Assembly (NCBI RefSeq): GCF_001180225.1
Contig: NZ_CVST01000034.1
Coordinates: 62,001-126,000, forward strand
From: Candidatus Pelagibacter communis
Lineage (GTDB): Bacteria; Pseudomonadota; Alphaproteobacteria; Pelagibacterales; Pelagibacteraceae
DNA: 64,000 nucleotides
Direction: 5' to 3'
Part shown: piece after piece, positions 1 through 9,142 of the stretch
Numbering within the stretch: the stretch's first letter is position 1
Layout of the letters: every line of letters begins with the position of its first letter
The notes under the pieces: model-generated
Seen by the model: the letters and a program-made list of their open reading frames with translations, nothing else
Database searches by the model: none
What the model was told of the DNA's origin: nothing
Made by a program: the position numbers and the translations under genes

Positions 1-1
1 T

Positions 2-811
2 GGTTTAAAATTAGCAGACTATGTTGTAACTGAAGCGGGATTTGGTGCTGACCTTGGTGCAGAAAAATTCTTAGATATTAAATGTAGAAAATCAAATTTA
101 AAACCAAGCTGTGTTGTAATTGTTGCAACTATAAGAGCTTTAAAAATGCACGGTGGTGTTGCTAAAGATGATTTAAAAAATGAAAATGTTGAAGCTTTAA
201 AAAAAGGGTTAGTAAATTTAGAAAGACATATTCAAAATGTTAAAAAATTTGGTTTACCTGTAGCTGTAGCAGTTAATCATTTTATAAAAGATACTGATAA
301 TGAAGTGAAAGCACTTATAGATTTCTGTGATAATTTAGGTGTTAAAGCTAGTCTATGTACTCATTGGGCAAATGGTGGTGAAGGTACAAAAGAATTAGCA
401 GCTCATGTTTCAGAATTATGTGAAAAAGATGAAGCTAAATTTCAATTTTTATACGAAAGCAAAACACCATTGTTTAAAAAAATAGAGACTATTGCAAAAG
501 AAATTTATAGAGCAGATGAAGTAATCGCTGATACAAAAATTAGAGATCAACTTAAGAATTTTGAAGAAGCTGGATATGGTGATTTACCAATTTGTGTTGC
601 AAAAACTCAATACAGTTTTTCAACAGATCCAAATCTTAAAGGAGCACCGACAGGTCATGCATTGCCAGTGAGAGAAGTAAGACTATCATCAGGAGCAGAG
701 TTCATTGTGGTTATTTGCGGTGCAATCATGACTATGCCTGGATTACCTAGGGTTCCTGCAGCTGACTCTATTAAACTCAATGAAAAAGGTGAGATTGAAG
801 GATTATTCTAA
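2..811 (+). CDS. fhs: Formate-tetrahydrofolate ligase, C-terminal part (gene starts before the window)
   Basis: The reading frame is open from base 2 and in frame with the ATG at 146, so the ATG is internal and the gene begins upstream of the window. The visible 269 residues include [13 protein letters not shown], then [11 protein letters not shown] and CTHWANGG, and the C-terminal [16 protein letters not shown], all characteristic of Fhs. The enzyme makes 10-formyl-tetrahydrofolate from formate and ATP in the cytosol, or runs in reverse to recover ATP during C1 oxidation. The second role fits the methylamine genes further downstream. Its 3' end overlaps the convergent glutamine amidotransferase gene by 9 bp. 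Family assignment is secure; the N-terminal half and P-loop lie outside the window. Confidence 0.96.
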   Translation, partial: GLKLADYVVTEAGFGADLGAEKFLDIKCRKSNLKPSCVVIVATIRALKMHGGVAKDDLKNENVEALKKGLVNLERHIQNVKKFGLPVAVAVNHFIKDTDNEVKALIDFCDNLGVKASLCTHWANGGEGTKELAAHVSELCEKDEAKFQFLYESKTPLFKKIETIAKEIYRADEVIADTKIRDQLKNFEEAGYGDLPICVAKTQYSFSTDPNLKGAPTGHALPVREVRLSSGAEFIVVICGAIMTMPGLPRVPAADSIKLNEKGEIEGLF

Positions 812-1591
812 ATTAAGATAATCTAACCAATTCTCTAATTCTCTCATTCTGGAAATTTTATCTAATTTTTTGTTTTCTATTTCTATATTTTTAATGTGAT
901 CATCAATATGATTTTGGTCTTTAAAAGCACCACGTTCTATAAGTCTATCTTTTCTAAAAATAATTAAGTTAATCATCTTGTTGTAAGTAATTTCTGGATG
1001 ATACTGAAGGCCCCACACATCACAAATTCCAATTTTAAAATTTAAACCTTGAACGTTATTAATTGGGTTCGAAGCTAGCAGTTTCGAATTTTCTGGAAGA
1101 GTTACAACTTCATCAAAATTAAATGCTGGAGTATTAAATTTTTTATTTTTGTTTTTATATAATGGATGATTTAAACCATTTTTATTAATTTCAATATCTC
1201 TTGCAATCCCTCTGTGTGACCCTTTCTCAGCTTTTTTTACTTCGCCACCAGCGGCGGTTACTGCAACTTGCATCCCCCAACAAATCGCTAGAACTTTTTT
1301 AATTTTTTTCTGACACTCTTTCATAAATTCTATTTGTCTTAAAATTTCAGGTGTCTTGTTATAAATATTTAAACTACTTCCACCCCAAATAAGACCATCA
1401 TAACTTTCTAATGGATCAATATTCTCGCTTATCTTTTCATCTGAAGATGGATTAACTACATCTATATTTAGTTGATCAGTAAAATGAAAAAGACTATGTT
1501 TTAAGCTTTCTGTATGAGTTTGAATACCTGCTTCTGTAAAACTTTGATTTTCCTCTTGTAAATTACCTTCTACCACCAAAATTTTCTTCAT
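803..1591 (-). CDS. Class I glutamine amidotransferase (GMP synthase-like GATase domain protein)
   Basis: A 262-residue stand-alone GATase1 protein. The nucleophile elbow is AICWGMQ with Cys104, and the His-Glu pair is QYHPE (His198, Glu200), so the glutaminase triad looks intact. There is no synthetase domain, which makes it a member of the GMP-synthase-like amidotransferase group whose acceptors are mostly unknown. A charged helical C-terminal tail follows residue ~210. Its ATG overlaps the stop of the iron alcohol dehydrogenase gene (TAATG), so it is the last gene of the sugar-transport operon and is probably translationally coupled. The physiological substrate cannot be told from sequence; gamma-glutamyl hydrolysis is an alternative. 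Confidence 0.8.
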   Translation of the reverse strand: MKKILVVEGNLQEENQSFTEAGIQTHTESLKHSLFHFTDQLNIDVVNPSSDEKISENIDPLESYDGLIWGGSSLNIYNKTPEILRQIEFMKECQKKIKKVLAICWGMQVAVTAAGGEVKKAEKGSHRGIARDIEINKNGLNHPLYKNKNKKFNTPAFNFDEVVTLPENSKLLASNPINNVQGLNFKIGICDVWGLQYHPEITYNKMINLIIFRKDRLIERGAFKDQNHIDDHIKNIEIENKKLDKISRMRELENWLDYLNLE

Positions 1592-2742
1592 TAAAATAAC
1601 TCTCCTGAAATACTTTTTTTATACATTTCTTTTAAATCATCTTTTGTTATTTTTTTTGGATTGCCTCCTGTAGATGGATCTTCAAATGCCATTAAAGAGA
1701 GTTTTTCTAAATCAATTTCATTACAGTCCATAACATCTGAAAGTTTATGAGGGATGTTTAATTCTTTACGCAAATTTAATATCCATTCTAAAAAGCTTTC
1801 AAATGTACTATTTAGATTAAGATAATTACAAATAGATATAATTCTGTTTTCAATAACTGATTTATTGAAAGTTAAAACATAAGGCATAAATATCGCGTTA
1901 CTTAAACCATGATGTACATCAAACTGTGCATTTATCGGATGACTTAGAGAATGTATTGCACCAAGACCTTTTTGAAAAGCAGTAGAGCCCATGCTAGATG
2001 CTGCTAACATTTCAGATCTAGCTTCTATGTTCGTACCATTTTTATAAACCTCTATTAAAGAATTTTTAATTAACCTCATACCCTCAAGTGCGATACCATC
2101 TGCCATTGGATGAAAGCCAGGTGCACAAAAAGCCTCAAGATTGTGAGCAAGTGCATCCATTCCTGTTGCAGCTGTTATTCTTGGTGGAAGATCTTTGGTT
2201 AAATTTGGATCTAAAATTACGATAGAAGGTAAAATTTTTGGATGAAAAATTATTTTTTTTATTCCTGTTTCTTCATTAATGATGGCTGAAGCTCTTCCTG
2301 TTTCTGAGCCTGTTCCTGCGGTAGTTGGAACCGCTATAATTTGAGAAATTTTATTTCCATCAGCTCTTGTCCAATAATCTCCTATATCCTCAAAATCCCA
2401 TATAGGTCTTTTTTGACCACACATAAAAGCTATTCCTTTCCCAACATCTAATGCACTACCTCCTCCAAAAGCAATTACTCCATCACAGTTTTTTTCTATA
2501 TATAAAGTGACCCCTTCCATTACGTTTTTTCCAGTTGGGTTTCCTGAAAATTGTGAAAATACTTGTAAATGATCAAAGTCTTTTTTTAATTTTTCAATTA
2601 CTTTTGAAGTCATTGGTAGATTTAAAAGATCTTTGTCAGTTACAAAAAGTGGACTTTTAATTTTTAAGCTCAAACAGGCGTTTGCAAGATCTTCTATTTT
2701 ACCTGCTCCAAACCAAATAGTAGTAGGATAATTCCAATTCAT
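1591..2742 (-). CDS. Iron-containing alcohol dehydrogenase
   Basis: A 383-residue protein of the Fe-ADH superfamily, the usual length. It shows the NAD-binding GGGSALDVGK motif near residue 95, the AVPTTAGTGSE block, and metal-binding elements GMDALAHNLEAF, HSLSHPIN and HHGLSN. The family oxidises alcohols or reduces aldehydes with NAD(P). It sits between a GH63-like glycosidase and an amidotransferase, downstream of a sugar ABC transporter, so a sugar-derived alcohol or glycerol-type substrate is plausible but unproven. The ATG at 2742 lies 51 bp after the glycosidase stop. Class is secure, substrate unknown. Confidence 0.88.
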   Translation of the reverse strand: MNWNYPTTIWFGAGKIEDLANACLSLKIKSPLFVTDKDLLNLPMTSKVIEKLKKDFDHLQVFSQFSGNPTGKNVMEGVTLYIEKNCDGVIAFGGGSALDVGKGIAFMCGQKRPIWDFEDIGDYWTRADGNKISQIIAVPTTAGTGSETGRASAIINEETGIKKIIFHPKILPSIVILDPNLTKDLPPRITAATGMDALAHNLEAFCAPGFHPMADGIALEGMRLIKNSLIEVYKNGTNIEARSEMLAASSMGSTAFQKGLGAIHSLSHPINAQFDVHHGLSNAIFMPYVLTFNKSVIENRIISICNYLNLNSTFESFLEWILNLRKELNIPHKLSDVMDCNEIDLEKLSLMAFEDPSTGGNPKKITKDDLKEMYKKSISGELF

Positions 2743-2793
2743 ATTATTTTTATAAAAAGAATATATATATTTGATTAATTAATCACTTAAAAA

Positions 2794-4050
2794 TTAATTA
2801 TTGATTAAATCTAAATATAATGCGGCAGACCAAGAAAAATTATTAGCTCCATAAGGAGTTCCTGATTTACAACTGTAGTATTCATGAAAATCCTTCTCAT
2901 GTATTAAATCCAATGTGTGTGATTTTATTTTATTGGCAAATTCAAGATCTTTTTCTAATAATCCTTTATATAAAATCCAGTTACAATTAATCCAAACAGG
3001 TCCTCTCCAATACCTTATCTCCTCAAAATATTTGCTATCAGGCTTTATTGACGAAAAGAAATATTTTTCATTCGAATTATATTCTTTTAAACTTTGAATT
3101 ACCGAGTTATTTATTTCTTTATTTTGAATATCTGCAAACAAAATAAAATAATTTGTAATAGAAGAGATTTCTAATGTTTGCTTATTTAAAACATCATATG
3201 AGTAAAATGAATTATCACCTTTGTTATATAAACTAATTAATTTATTCTCAGTTTGTGTTATTTTTTTTTGTATTGATTTGCATTCAATATTATTTTTTGT
3301 TGCAACATAGACTAGATCTTTGCAAGCTTTCAAAAATAAAGAATTAAAACCTATATCAGCGACATTAAACATTGAAATATCATATAGCTTTTCAGGATTA
3401 TATTTTTCATTTCTGAACTGATTTAAAAGAGTGATGTAACAATCATAGTCCCTTTTAAGTGGTCGTACATCGCTACTTGAAACATCTAAATCTCTTCTTT
3501 TGTATTCAAGATTTTCATCAATTAAAATTTTACTTAAAGGAAAATCCCATAAAGGTGAATTATCATTGCCACTTTCCCATGGATGTAATATAGAAACTAA
3601 ACCAGTATCATTTGGGTCTCTATATTTGTAAAACCATTCTAAATAATTTTTTGTTTTTTTTACTAAATTCAAAATTCTTTCCATTTCACTAGAACTAAAT
3701 TCATGCTTATCCAACATTAATTTTAAAATACTTGAAACTATAGGAGGTTGAGTTATTCCAGATGATGGAATTTTTTCACCACACTGCCAAGTATTATGAT
3801 TTGGAAAATAATTTTCATCCTTTTGATGAAACAAAATATGAGGAACCATACCATCAGACCATTGTCCCTCGAACAACTTTTCTAACTCAACTATTGCGTA
3901 TTCTTTATTAAAATAAGAATAACCGAGCGCTATATATGCTGAGTCCCAATTCCATTGAGCTGGGTACAACTTATTGTTTGTAGGCAGAGTGTATCCCTCA
4001 CACCTATTATTTAATAAAATATTCTCAGCTTCTCTTTTTAACAAACTCAT
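2794..4050 (-). CDS. GH63-like glycoside hydrolase (mannosylglycerate/glucosylglycerate hydrolase type)
   Basis: A 418-residue (alpha/alpha)6-barrel-type hydrolase without a visible signal peptide, so cytoplasmic. The block HPWESGNDNSPLWDFPLS near residues 157-174 matches the ESG-DNSP-WD signature of bacterial GH63 mannosylglycerate/glucosylglycerate hydrolases, and the C-terminal YGANNFSWSAALYLDLI is also typical. RYWRGPVWINCNW is the other conserved family block. Its ATG overlaps the stop of the upstream permease (TAATG), so it is coupled to the sugar transporter and probably acts on the imported glycoside. Hydrolysis of glucosylglycerate, mannosylglycerate or glucosylglycerol would fit a marine osmolyte, but this is inference; trehalase-like activity is an alternative. 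Confidence 0.78.
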   Translation of the reverse strand: MSLLKREAENILLNNRCEGYTLPTNNKLYPAQWNWDSAYIALGYSYFNKEYAIVELEKLFEGQWSDGMVPHILFHQKDENYFPNHNTWQCGEKIPSSGITQPPIVSSILKLMLDKHEFSSSEMERILNLVKKTKNYLEWFYKYRDPNDTGLVSILHPWESGNDNSPLWDFPLSKILIDENLEYKRRDLDVSSSDVRPLKRDYDCYITLLNQFRNEKYNPEKLYDISMFNVADIGFNSLFLKACKDLVYVATKNNIECKSIQKKITQTENKLISLYNKGDNSFYSYDVLNKQTLEISSITNYFILFADIQNKEINNSVIQSLKEYNSNEKYFFSSIKPDSKYFEEIRYWRGPVWINCNWILYKGLLEKDLEFANKIKSHTLDLIHEKDFHEYYSCKSGTPYGANNFSWSAALYLDLINN

Positions 4051-5243
4051 TAACCCTTAACGCTCCCTGATGTTAATCCACTAACTAAATATTTTTCAAA
4101 ATAAACAAAAATAAATAAAATTGGCAAAGTTACAACAACTGAACCAGCCATCAAATATTGTCTAGGCGTTTCAGCTCCAACATTTAAAAACTGTATTGCT
4201 CTTGATAATGTAAATGAGCTAGGACTGTCCAAAAACATTAGTGAAAATAAAAATTCATTCCAAGCAATCATAAATACATATAACGCGACAGATGCAATTG
4301 CTGGTAAACTTAAAGGTAAAATGATTTTAACAATTATTCCAAACCAATTTTGTCCATCCATTATACCTGCTTCTTCAAGTTCTTTTGGTATACTTTTGAA
4401 ATATCCTTGGAGCATATAAATTGCAACTGGCAGTGTTGTAGCTGTATAAATAATTAACAATCCAAATACAGAATTTCTTAGACCTAATTGACTAAAAACA
4501 GTGTAGAGAGGAATTACGAGCACAATAGCTGGAAACATATATATAATTAAAATAGAAGTAGATAAAAAATTTTTTCCAAAAAAGTTTAATCTTGCAACTG
4601 CATAAGCTGCTGGGATCCCAAGCAATAATGTAATTATAACCGTACCTACTGAGACAATTGAACTATTAAGCATATACTTGCCAAAATTATATTCTGTAAA
4701 AACTACAATATAGGATTTGAATAAGGTTTTTATATCTTGTGTTAAATCAACGCTGAAATCTAAAGGATTAATTAATAAAAGAGCTTGAGTTTTGAAACTT
4801 GTTACTAACATCAAATAAAATGGGAATAAAATTACAAAAGAAAAAAAGATTATTCCAAACAAAGTTAAAAAATCAAAAAATATAATTTGTGCTGAAAAAT
4901 CATAACTAAAATGTTTCTTGTTATAATTAAATAGCTTATTAACAAAAAATAATAAGATTAGAAATGTGCCTATATAATGCCAAATAGGTAAAGAACCATT
5001 AATGAAATAATCAATCAATACAAATATAGATGCTAGTAAAATTACTTTAAATAACTTGTTTAATTTTTTACTTAAGAAAATTGAAATAATAGAAATTATA
5101 ATTCCACTTAAAAAATAAAAATTGAAATTTAAAGTTTTAAGTTCAATTCCTTGTAAAGTAGAAAGAATTTTCCAAATAGATATTAAAGAAAATAAAAAAA
5201 ATGAAGAAATTAAACTGAAAGTGATAATTGATTTAACTCTCAT
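4050..5243 (-). CDS. Sugar ABC transporter permease, MalG type, with extra N-terminal membrane segments
   Basis: A 397-residue inner-membrane permease. The C-terminal ~275 residues are a standard MalG-type core, with the EAA loop EAGIMDGQNWFGIIVKIILP that docks the ATPase. The first ~120 residues hold about four further hydrophobic segments (roughly 5-27, 40-58, 66-86, 89-106) that ordinary MalG proteins of about 280 residues lack. It overlaps the upstream MalF-like permease by 11 bp and shares a TAATG junction with the downstream glycosidase. With the MalF-like partner, the binding protein and the ATPase at 7985-9061 it forms a complete CUT1-type importer. The substrate is not determined by the sequence. 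Confidence 0.88.
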   Translation of the reverse strand: MRVKSIITFSLISSFFLFSLISIWKILSTLQGIELKTLNFNFYFLSGIIISIISIFLSKKLNKLFKVILLASIFVLIDYFINGSLPIWHYIGTFLILLFFVNKLFNYNKKHFSYDFSAQIIFFDFLTLFGIIFFSFVILFPFYLMLVTSFKTQALLLINPLDFSVDLTQDIKTLFKSYIVVFTEYNFGKYMLNSSIVSVGTVIITLLLGIPAAYAVARLNFFGKNFLSTSILIIYMFPAIVLVIPLYTVFSQLGLRNSVFGLLIIYTATTLPVAIYMLQGYFKSIPKELEEAGIMDGQNWFGIIVKIILPLSLPAIASVALYVFMIAWNEFLFSLMFLDSPSSFTLSRAIQFLNVGAETPRQYLMAGSVVVTLPILFIFVYFEKYLVSGLTSGSVKG

Positions 5244-6492
5244 TGGCTCTTTTCCCTATCAGCTTAAAATAAATTAACATGAAAAATAAAAGTAATAGTA
5301 CAATCACCATTGACACAGCAGATCCCATACCAATATTTCCTATTGAAAATCCCTGTTCATAAACATTTATTGGCAGTGTTCTAGTACCTGATGCACCACC
5401 TGTTAATAGAAAAATATCTTCAAACTTGTTAAAATTCCAAATAAATCTAATCATAAATAAAATTGAAATCACTGCTGTAATCTGTGGCAATGTTATATTC
5501 ATAAATTTTGTGTAAGGACCTGCTCCATCAATATCTGCCGCTTCATAAAGTTCTTTAGGAACTGCTTGAAGTCTTGCTAAAATAAAAAGGAAAGCCAAAG
5601 GAAAATATCTCCAGATTTCAAAGATAATAACAGTTGTTAATGCTAATCTTAATTTAAATTCAAAACCGAAAACAAAAATAGATACATACTTTTGACCCAA
5701 TAAATTTATTGGCTTATCTATTATACTATAATTCAGTAATAGATTATTTAAAGTGCCACTATTAGGATCTAATAATAGTTCCCATGTAAACGCCAAAGCC
5801 ACAACAGGAGCTACATAAGGAAACAATAACGTACTTCTAACAAAGCTTCGACCTCTAAACTTTTGATTTACCATTTGGGCTGACAAAATTCCAAAAACAA
5901 TTGCACCCACTGTTCCAAAAAAAGTATAATAAAATGTTGTTAATAATAAATCTTTAAATTCATAATTTGTGATTACTTTTTTAAAATTTGACAAAGTAAA
6001 ATCACTTGTCAAAAGAATGTTATCTGCTTTTCCTTTTAAATTGGGTTTATTTAATTTAAATTGTTTTTTATCAATTTTTTCACCATTTTTTGTCTCAAAA
6101 AAAATTACAAATTGCTCTCTGTATTTTTTTGACCAATTACCAAAATCACACTGAACTTTATTTGATAGAAACTTACATCTCTGATCTAAATCAATTGGTT
6201 TAACATTACTTGGGAATTTATCGTGGAATTTAACATCTCTAATATCTTGAATTAAGGAACTATTTCTTAATTTATAGATAATCTTAATTTTTGTATCTTC
6301 GTTTTTAATAGATTTAACTATTTTTTTAGCTCTTGGCTCTGGAATTCTTATATCTTTTAATTGAACTTCTTTAAAACTAATCCAAACATTTGAAAATATT
6401 GGAAATAATACTATTGCAAATACAATTAGAACTGCTGGCAAAGTTAAAGCATAAGCAGTTCTTTTTTCTATTTTTGAAAGTGAATTACTCAT
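5233..6492 (-). CDS. Sugar ABC transporter permease, MalF type
   Basis: A 419-residue permease. TM1 lies near residues 14-36 and is followed by a ~135-residue polar, probably periplasmic insertion before the five C-terminal membrane segments. The EAA loop reads EAADIDGAGPYTKFMNITLP. A long P2-type loop is known in MalF itself. It is separated from the binding-protein gene by a strong GC-rich hairpin (6499-6522) and overlaps the MalG-type gene by 11 bp. It forms the transmembrane heterodimer with that protein. Confidence 0.88.
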   Translation of the reverse strand: MSNSLSKIEKRTAYALTLPAVLIVFAIVLFPIFSNVWISFKEVQLKDIRIPEPRAKKIVKSIKNEDTKIKIIYKLRNSSLIQDIRDVKFHDKFPSNVKPIDLDQRCKFLSNKVQCDFGNWSKKYREQFVIFFETKNGEKIDKKQFKLNKPNLKGKADNILLTSDFTLSNFKKVITNYEFKDLLLTTFYYTFFGTVGAIVFGILSAQMVNQKFRGRSFVRSTLLFPYVAPVVALAFTWELLLDPNSGTLNNLLLNYSIIDKPINLLGQKYVSIFVFGFEFKLRLALTTVIIFEIWRYFPLAFLFILARLQAVPKELYEAADIDGAGPYTKFMNITLPQITAVISILFMIRFIWNFNKFEDIFLLTGGASGTRTLPINVYEQGFSIGNIGMGSAVSMVIVLLLLFFMLIYFKLIGKRANES

Positions 6493-6498
6493 AAAAAA

Positions 6499-6522
6499 AG
6501 CGGATAATTAATATTATCCGCT
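6499..6522 (-). terminator. GC-rich hairpin between binding protein and permease genes
   Basis: A perfect 10-bp stem AGCGGATAAT / ATTATCCGCT with a 4-nt loop, flanked by A and T runs, so it can act on either strand. It lies between the binding-protein stop (6540) and the permease start (6492) in the transcribed minus direction. Placement suggests partial termination or mRNA 3'-end protection that raises binding-protein mRNA over permease mRNA. Confidence 0.8.
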
Positions 6523-6539
6523 TTTTTAAAAAATTAAAA

Positions 6540-7872
6540 TTAATTGAACTGTGCTAATGCAGTATTGATCATATCAACTGCTTCATCAACATCAATTTGA
6601 TCATCAATATATAATCTTGTTATTCTATTAATGAATTGAGAATTGATAACTTTAGAAGCTCTAGAAAGTTCACCTTCTTTAACTCCCCATCTATTAGCAG
6701 TATCTAAACCAGCTACAATGTTATCGATAACATCTGCTGAATAAAGATCAGTTAATGGAGCTTTTCTATCTACTCCAACTGGAAGTTTTGACCAAGCTTT
6801 AGTATACGCAGCTGGATCACTTGCATTACCTCTTCTTACAGGAAATTTTCCTTCAGGAGCAATTGCTAAAGTTGAAGTATATCCTTCATCCATAGAATAA
6901 AGAATAAACTGTTTAGCTTCATCCGTATCTGCATCAGCTGTTATACCAAAGTATCTTACATCTGCCCAAGCAGCACCTTTTTTATTGTTCGGTCCACTAA
7001 AGTTTGTAATGAAACCAGTTTTTGATGCTAACTCGCTTGATGTTGGATCATCATTTATTGTTGGAGGAGCTGAGTCTCTTAATCCCGCTAACTCATCCAT
7101 AATAAATGGAGACCAGATAATCATTGGAGTTTTACCTGCAAAATAAAGTTCTCTAGATTGCTTCCAGTATAATTCACCTTCAGGACTAGCTTTTGCAATT
7201 GTTTTGTAAAACTCTAAAGCTTTTTTAAGTTTGTTTCCTTGTTTTTTAATACCACCTTTTTTAACTACGTTAACTCCATTAGCCAATAATACATGTTCTA
7301 AAACCTGACTCATGAAGTTTTCGTCTGTTTTTGTAGCAGCAACAAATCCAAACATATCATTTGATGACAGCGTTTCTATTGCTTTAGTGATATTTGCATA
7401 ACTAGTTGGTGGCTCTAAACCAGCTTTCTCAAAAAGATCTTTTCTATAAACGATCATTTGAGTCCAACCATCAACTGGAACAGCAGCAATTTTTGATCCT
7501 TGCTTAGCCATATTTAAAGCACCAGGTGCAAAAGTTTTCTTACCTAATTCTTTAACAACATCATTATTAGCATCAACATCTAAAATTCCTGCTTCAGCCC
7601 ATGGCAATACATATTGTAGTGTATGATAAATTACATCAGGTAAATCACCTGCTGCAGCTGCAGCTGTTGCTCTTTTACCTAATTCTTTTTCATCGATTGG
7701 AATAACTTCAACTGCAATACCAGTTTTTGCTTCAAAGGCTTTAGCCATATCTTCTTGCTTCGCCATTCTTGCTGGTTGAGTTTCAGTTGTCCAAAACTTG
7801 ATATCTGCAAAAGCAACATTGTTTATAAAAAATGTTACAGCAGATAATAATATTAAAGTTTTTTTTAAACAT
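6540..7872 (-). CDS. Sugar ABC transporter substrate-binding protein, apparently frameshifted in the signal peptide
   Basis: The mature domain (open from 7766 and extending in frame further upstream) is a family 1 solute-binding protein of the UgpB/MalE type, about 440 residues with leader. The real start appears to be the ATG at 7872, preceded by the Shine-Dalgarno AGAGGT. It begins MFKK, but the run of eight A's at 7859-7866 throws it into the wrong frame. With seven A's it would read MFKKTLILLSAV and run through a normal signal peptide ending near NNVAFA, into DIKFWTTETQPARM and the rest of the protein. No ATG, GTG or TTG in the main frame restores the leader. Either the sequence has a homopolymer error or this copy is a phase-off or broken allele. 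A GC-rich hairpin follows its stop. Confidence 0.85.
7859..7866. repeat. Eight-base A/T homopolymer that breaks the binding-protein reading frame
   Basis: Eight consecutive T on the plus strand, A on the coding strand, directly after the second codon following the ATG at 7872. Seven would join the Shine-Dalgarno/ATG to the signal peptide and mature protein. It is a candidate slippage site or sequencing-error site. Confidence 0.9.
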
Positions 7873-7984
7873 AATTACCTCTTGTTAATTATTTTTTTTA
7901 AACCTTAATATTTTTTAGAAAAAATTTCTTATGCAATAGTGTCATCCCTGTTATGGGGTAATTTTAAAAACTATAAAAAAACCT

Positions 7985-9061
7985 TTATTTAAAGGCTAAA
8001 TTATTGCTATCGAATAAATGGCATTTGCTCAGATCAAACCCCAAACTAAGACTATCTCCAACATTGACTTTACTAGCTCCATCAGTTTGAACCACTAAGG
8101 GCTCTCCCTCTTTTTCAAGATATAAAAAAGTAGATGAACCTAATTTTTCAATCACGAAAACCTTGCTCTCCCAGCATTTTTCACCACTATTTATCAAGAT
8201 ATGCTCAGGTCTGATACCAATCTTTACACTATCGCCTGGCGAAACTTTATCTGAAGTTTTTGGAACAATAATTTTTCCTTGTCCTGAAATTTCAACTTCA
8301 GTTCCTGAATTATTAGAACTTATAACTTTAGAATTAATAAAGTTCATCTTTGGTGAACCAATAAACCCACCTACAAATAAATTTTCAGGTTCGTTGTAAA
8401 GTTTTAAAGGTGATCCTTTCTGAGAAACAATACCTTGATCTAATACAACTATATCATCTGCAAGTGTCATTGCCTCTGTTTGATCGTGTGTAACATAAAT
8501 CATTGTTGCATTTAATTGATCATGCAATTTAGCTAATTCTACTCTCATCTGAACTCTTAAAGCTGCATCTAAGTTGGACAAAGGTTCGTCAAACAAAAAT
8601 ACTTTTGGTTTTCTTGTAATGGCTCTACCAATTGCAACTCTTTGTCTTTGTCCTCCTGATAATTGTTTTGGTTTTCTCTCTAAGTATTCTTCAATTTGAA
8701 GAATTTTAGCAGCCTCCATAACTCTTTCTGTGATTTCTTCTTTAGATTTTTTTTCAATCTTTAAACCAAAAGCCATGTTGTCAAACACAGTCATGTGTGG
8801 ATACAAAGCATATGACTGAAAGACCATTGCAATATTTCTTTCTTTAGGAGGAAGGTCATTTACAACTTGTCCATCGATTGAAATTGTTCCTGAATTAATT
8901 TCCTCTAAGCCTGCAATCATTCTTAACATTGTTGATTTACCACATCCACTTGGCCCAACCAATACAGTGAAAGATTCACTTTTAATATCTAGAGACACAT
9001 CTTTAATCACATGTGTAGATCCAAAAGATTTATTTATGTTCGAAATATTTATCTCAGCCAT
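7985..9061 (-). CDS. Sugar ABC transporter ATP-binding protein, UgpC/MalK type
   Basis: A 358-residue MalK/UgpC-like ATPase: Walker A GPSGCGKST near residue 36, signature LSGGQRQRVAIGRA, Walker B KVFLFDEPLSNLD, switch His in THDQTEAM, and a C-terminal TOBE/OB region from about residue 240. It is the first gene of the minus-strand sugar operon, 112 bp ahead of the binding protein and divergent from tmm with an 81-bp shared upstream region. It energises the MalF/MalG-type permeases. MalK-like proteins sometimes serve several transporters, but the neighbours make a dedicated role likely. Confidence 0.92.
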   Translation of the reverse strand: MAEINISNINKSFGSTHVIKDVSLDIKSESFTVLVGPSGCGKSTMLRMIAGLEEINSGTISIDGQVVNDLPPKERNIAMVFQSYALYPHMTVFDNMAFGLKIEKKSKEEITERVMEAAKILQIEEYLERKPKQLSGGQRQRVAIGRAITRKPKVFLFDEPLSNLDAALRVQMRVELAKLHDQLNATMIYVTHDQTEAMTLADDIVVLDQGIVSQKGSPLKLYNEPENLFVGGFIGSPKMNFINSKVISSNNSGTEVEISGQGKIIVPKTSDKVSPGDSVKIGIRPEHILINSGEKCWESKVFVIEKLGSSTFLYLEKEGEPLVVQTDGASKVNVGDSLSLGFDLSKCHLFDSNNLAFK

Positions 9062-9142
9062 CTTAAATTAATATTTATATTGTATTTTCAGTTTATATTT
9101 GATTATATTTGTTTAGCATATTTATAAACTGGAGAAAACACA

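Noticed and set aside
146-811. ATG at 146 as the start of a complete gene
   Set aside because: The frame is open to base 2 and the upstream residues are conserved Fhs sequence, so the gene is cut by the window edge.
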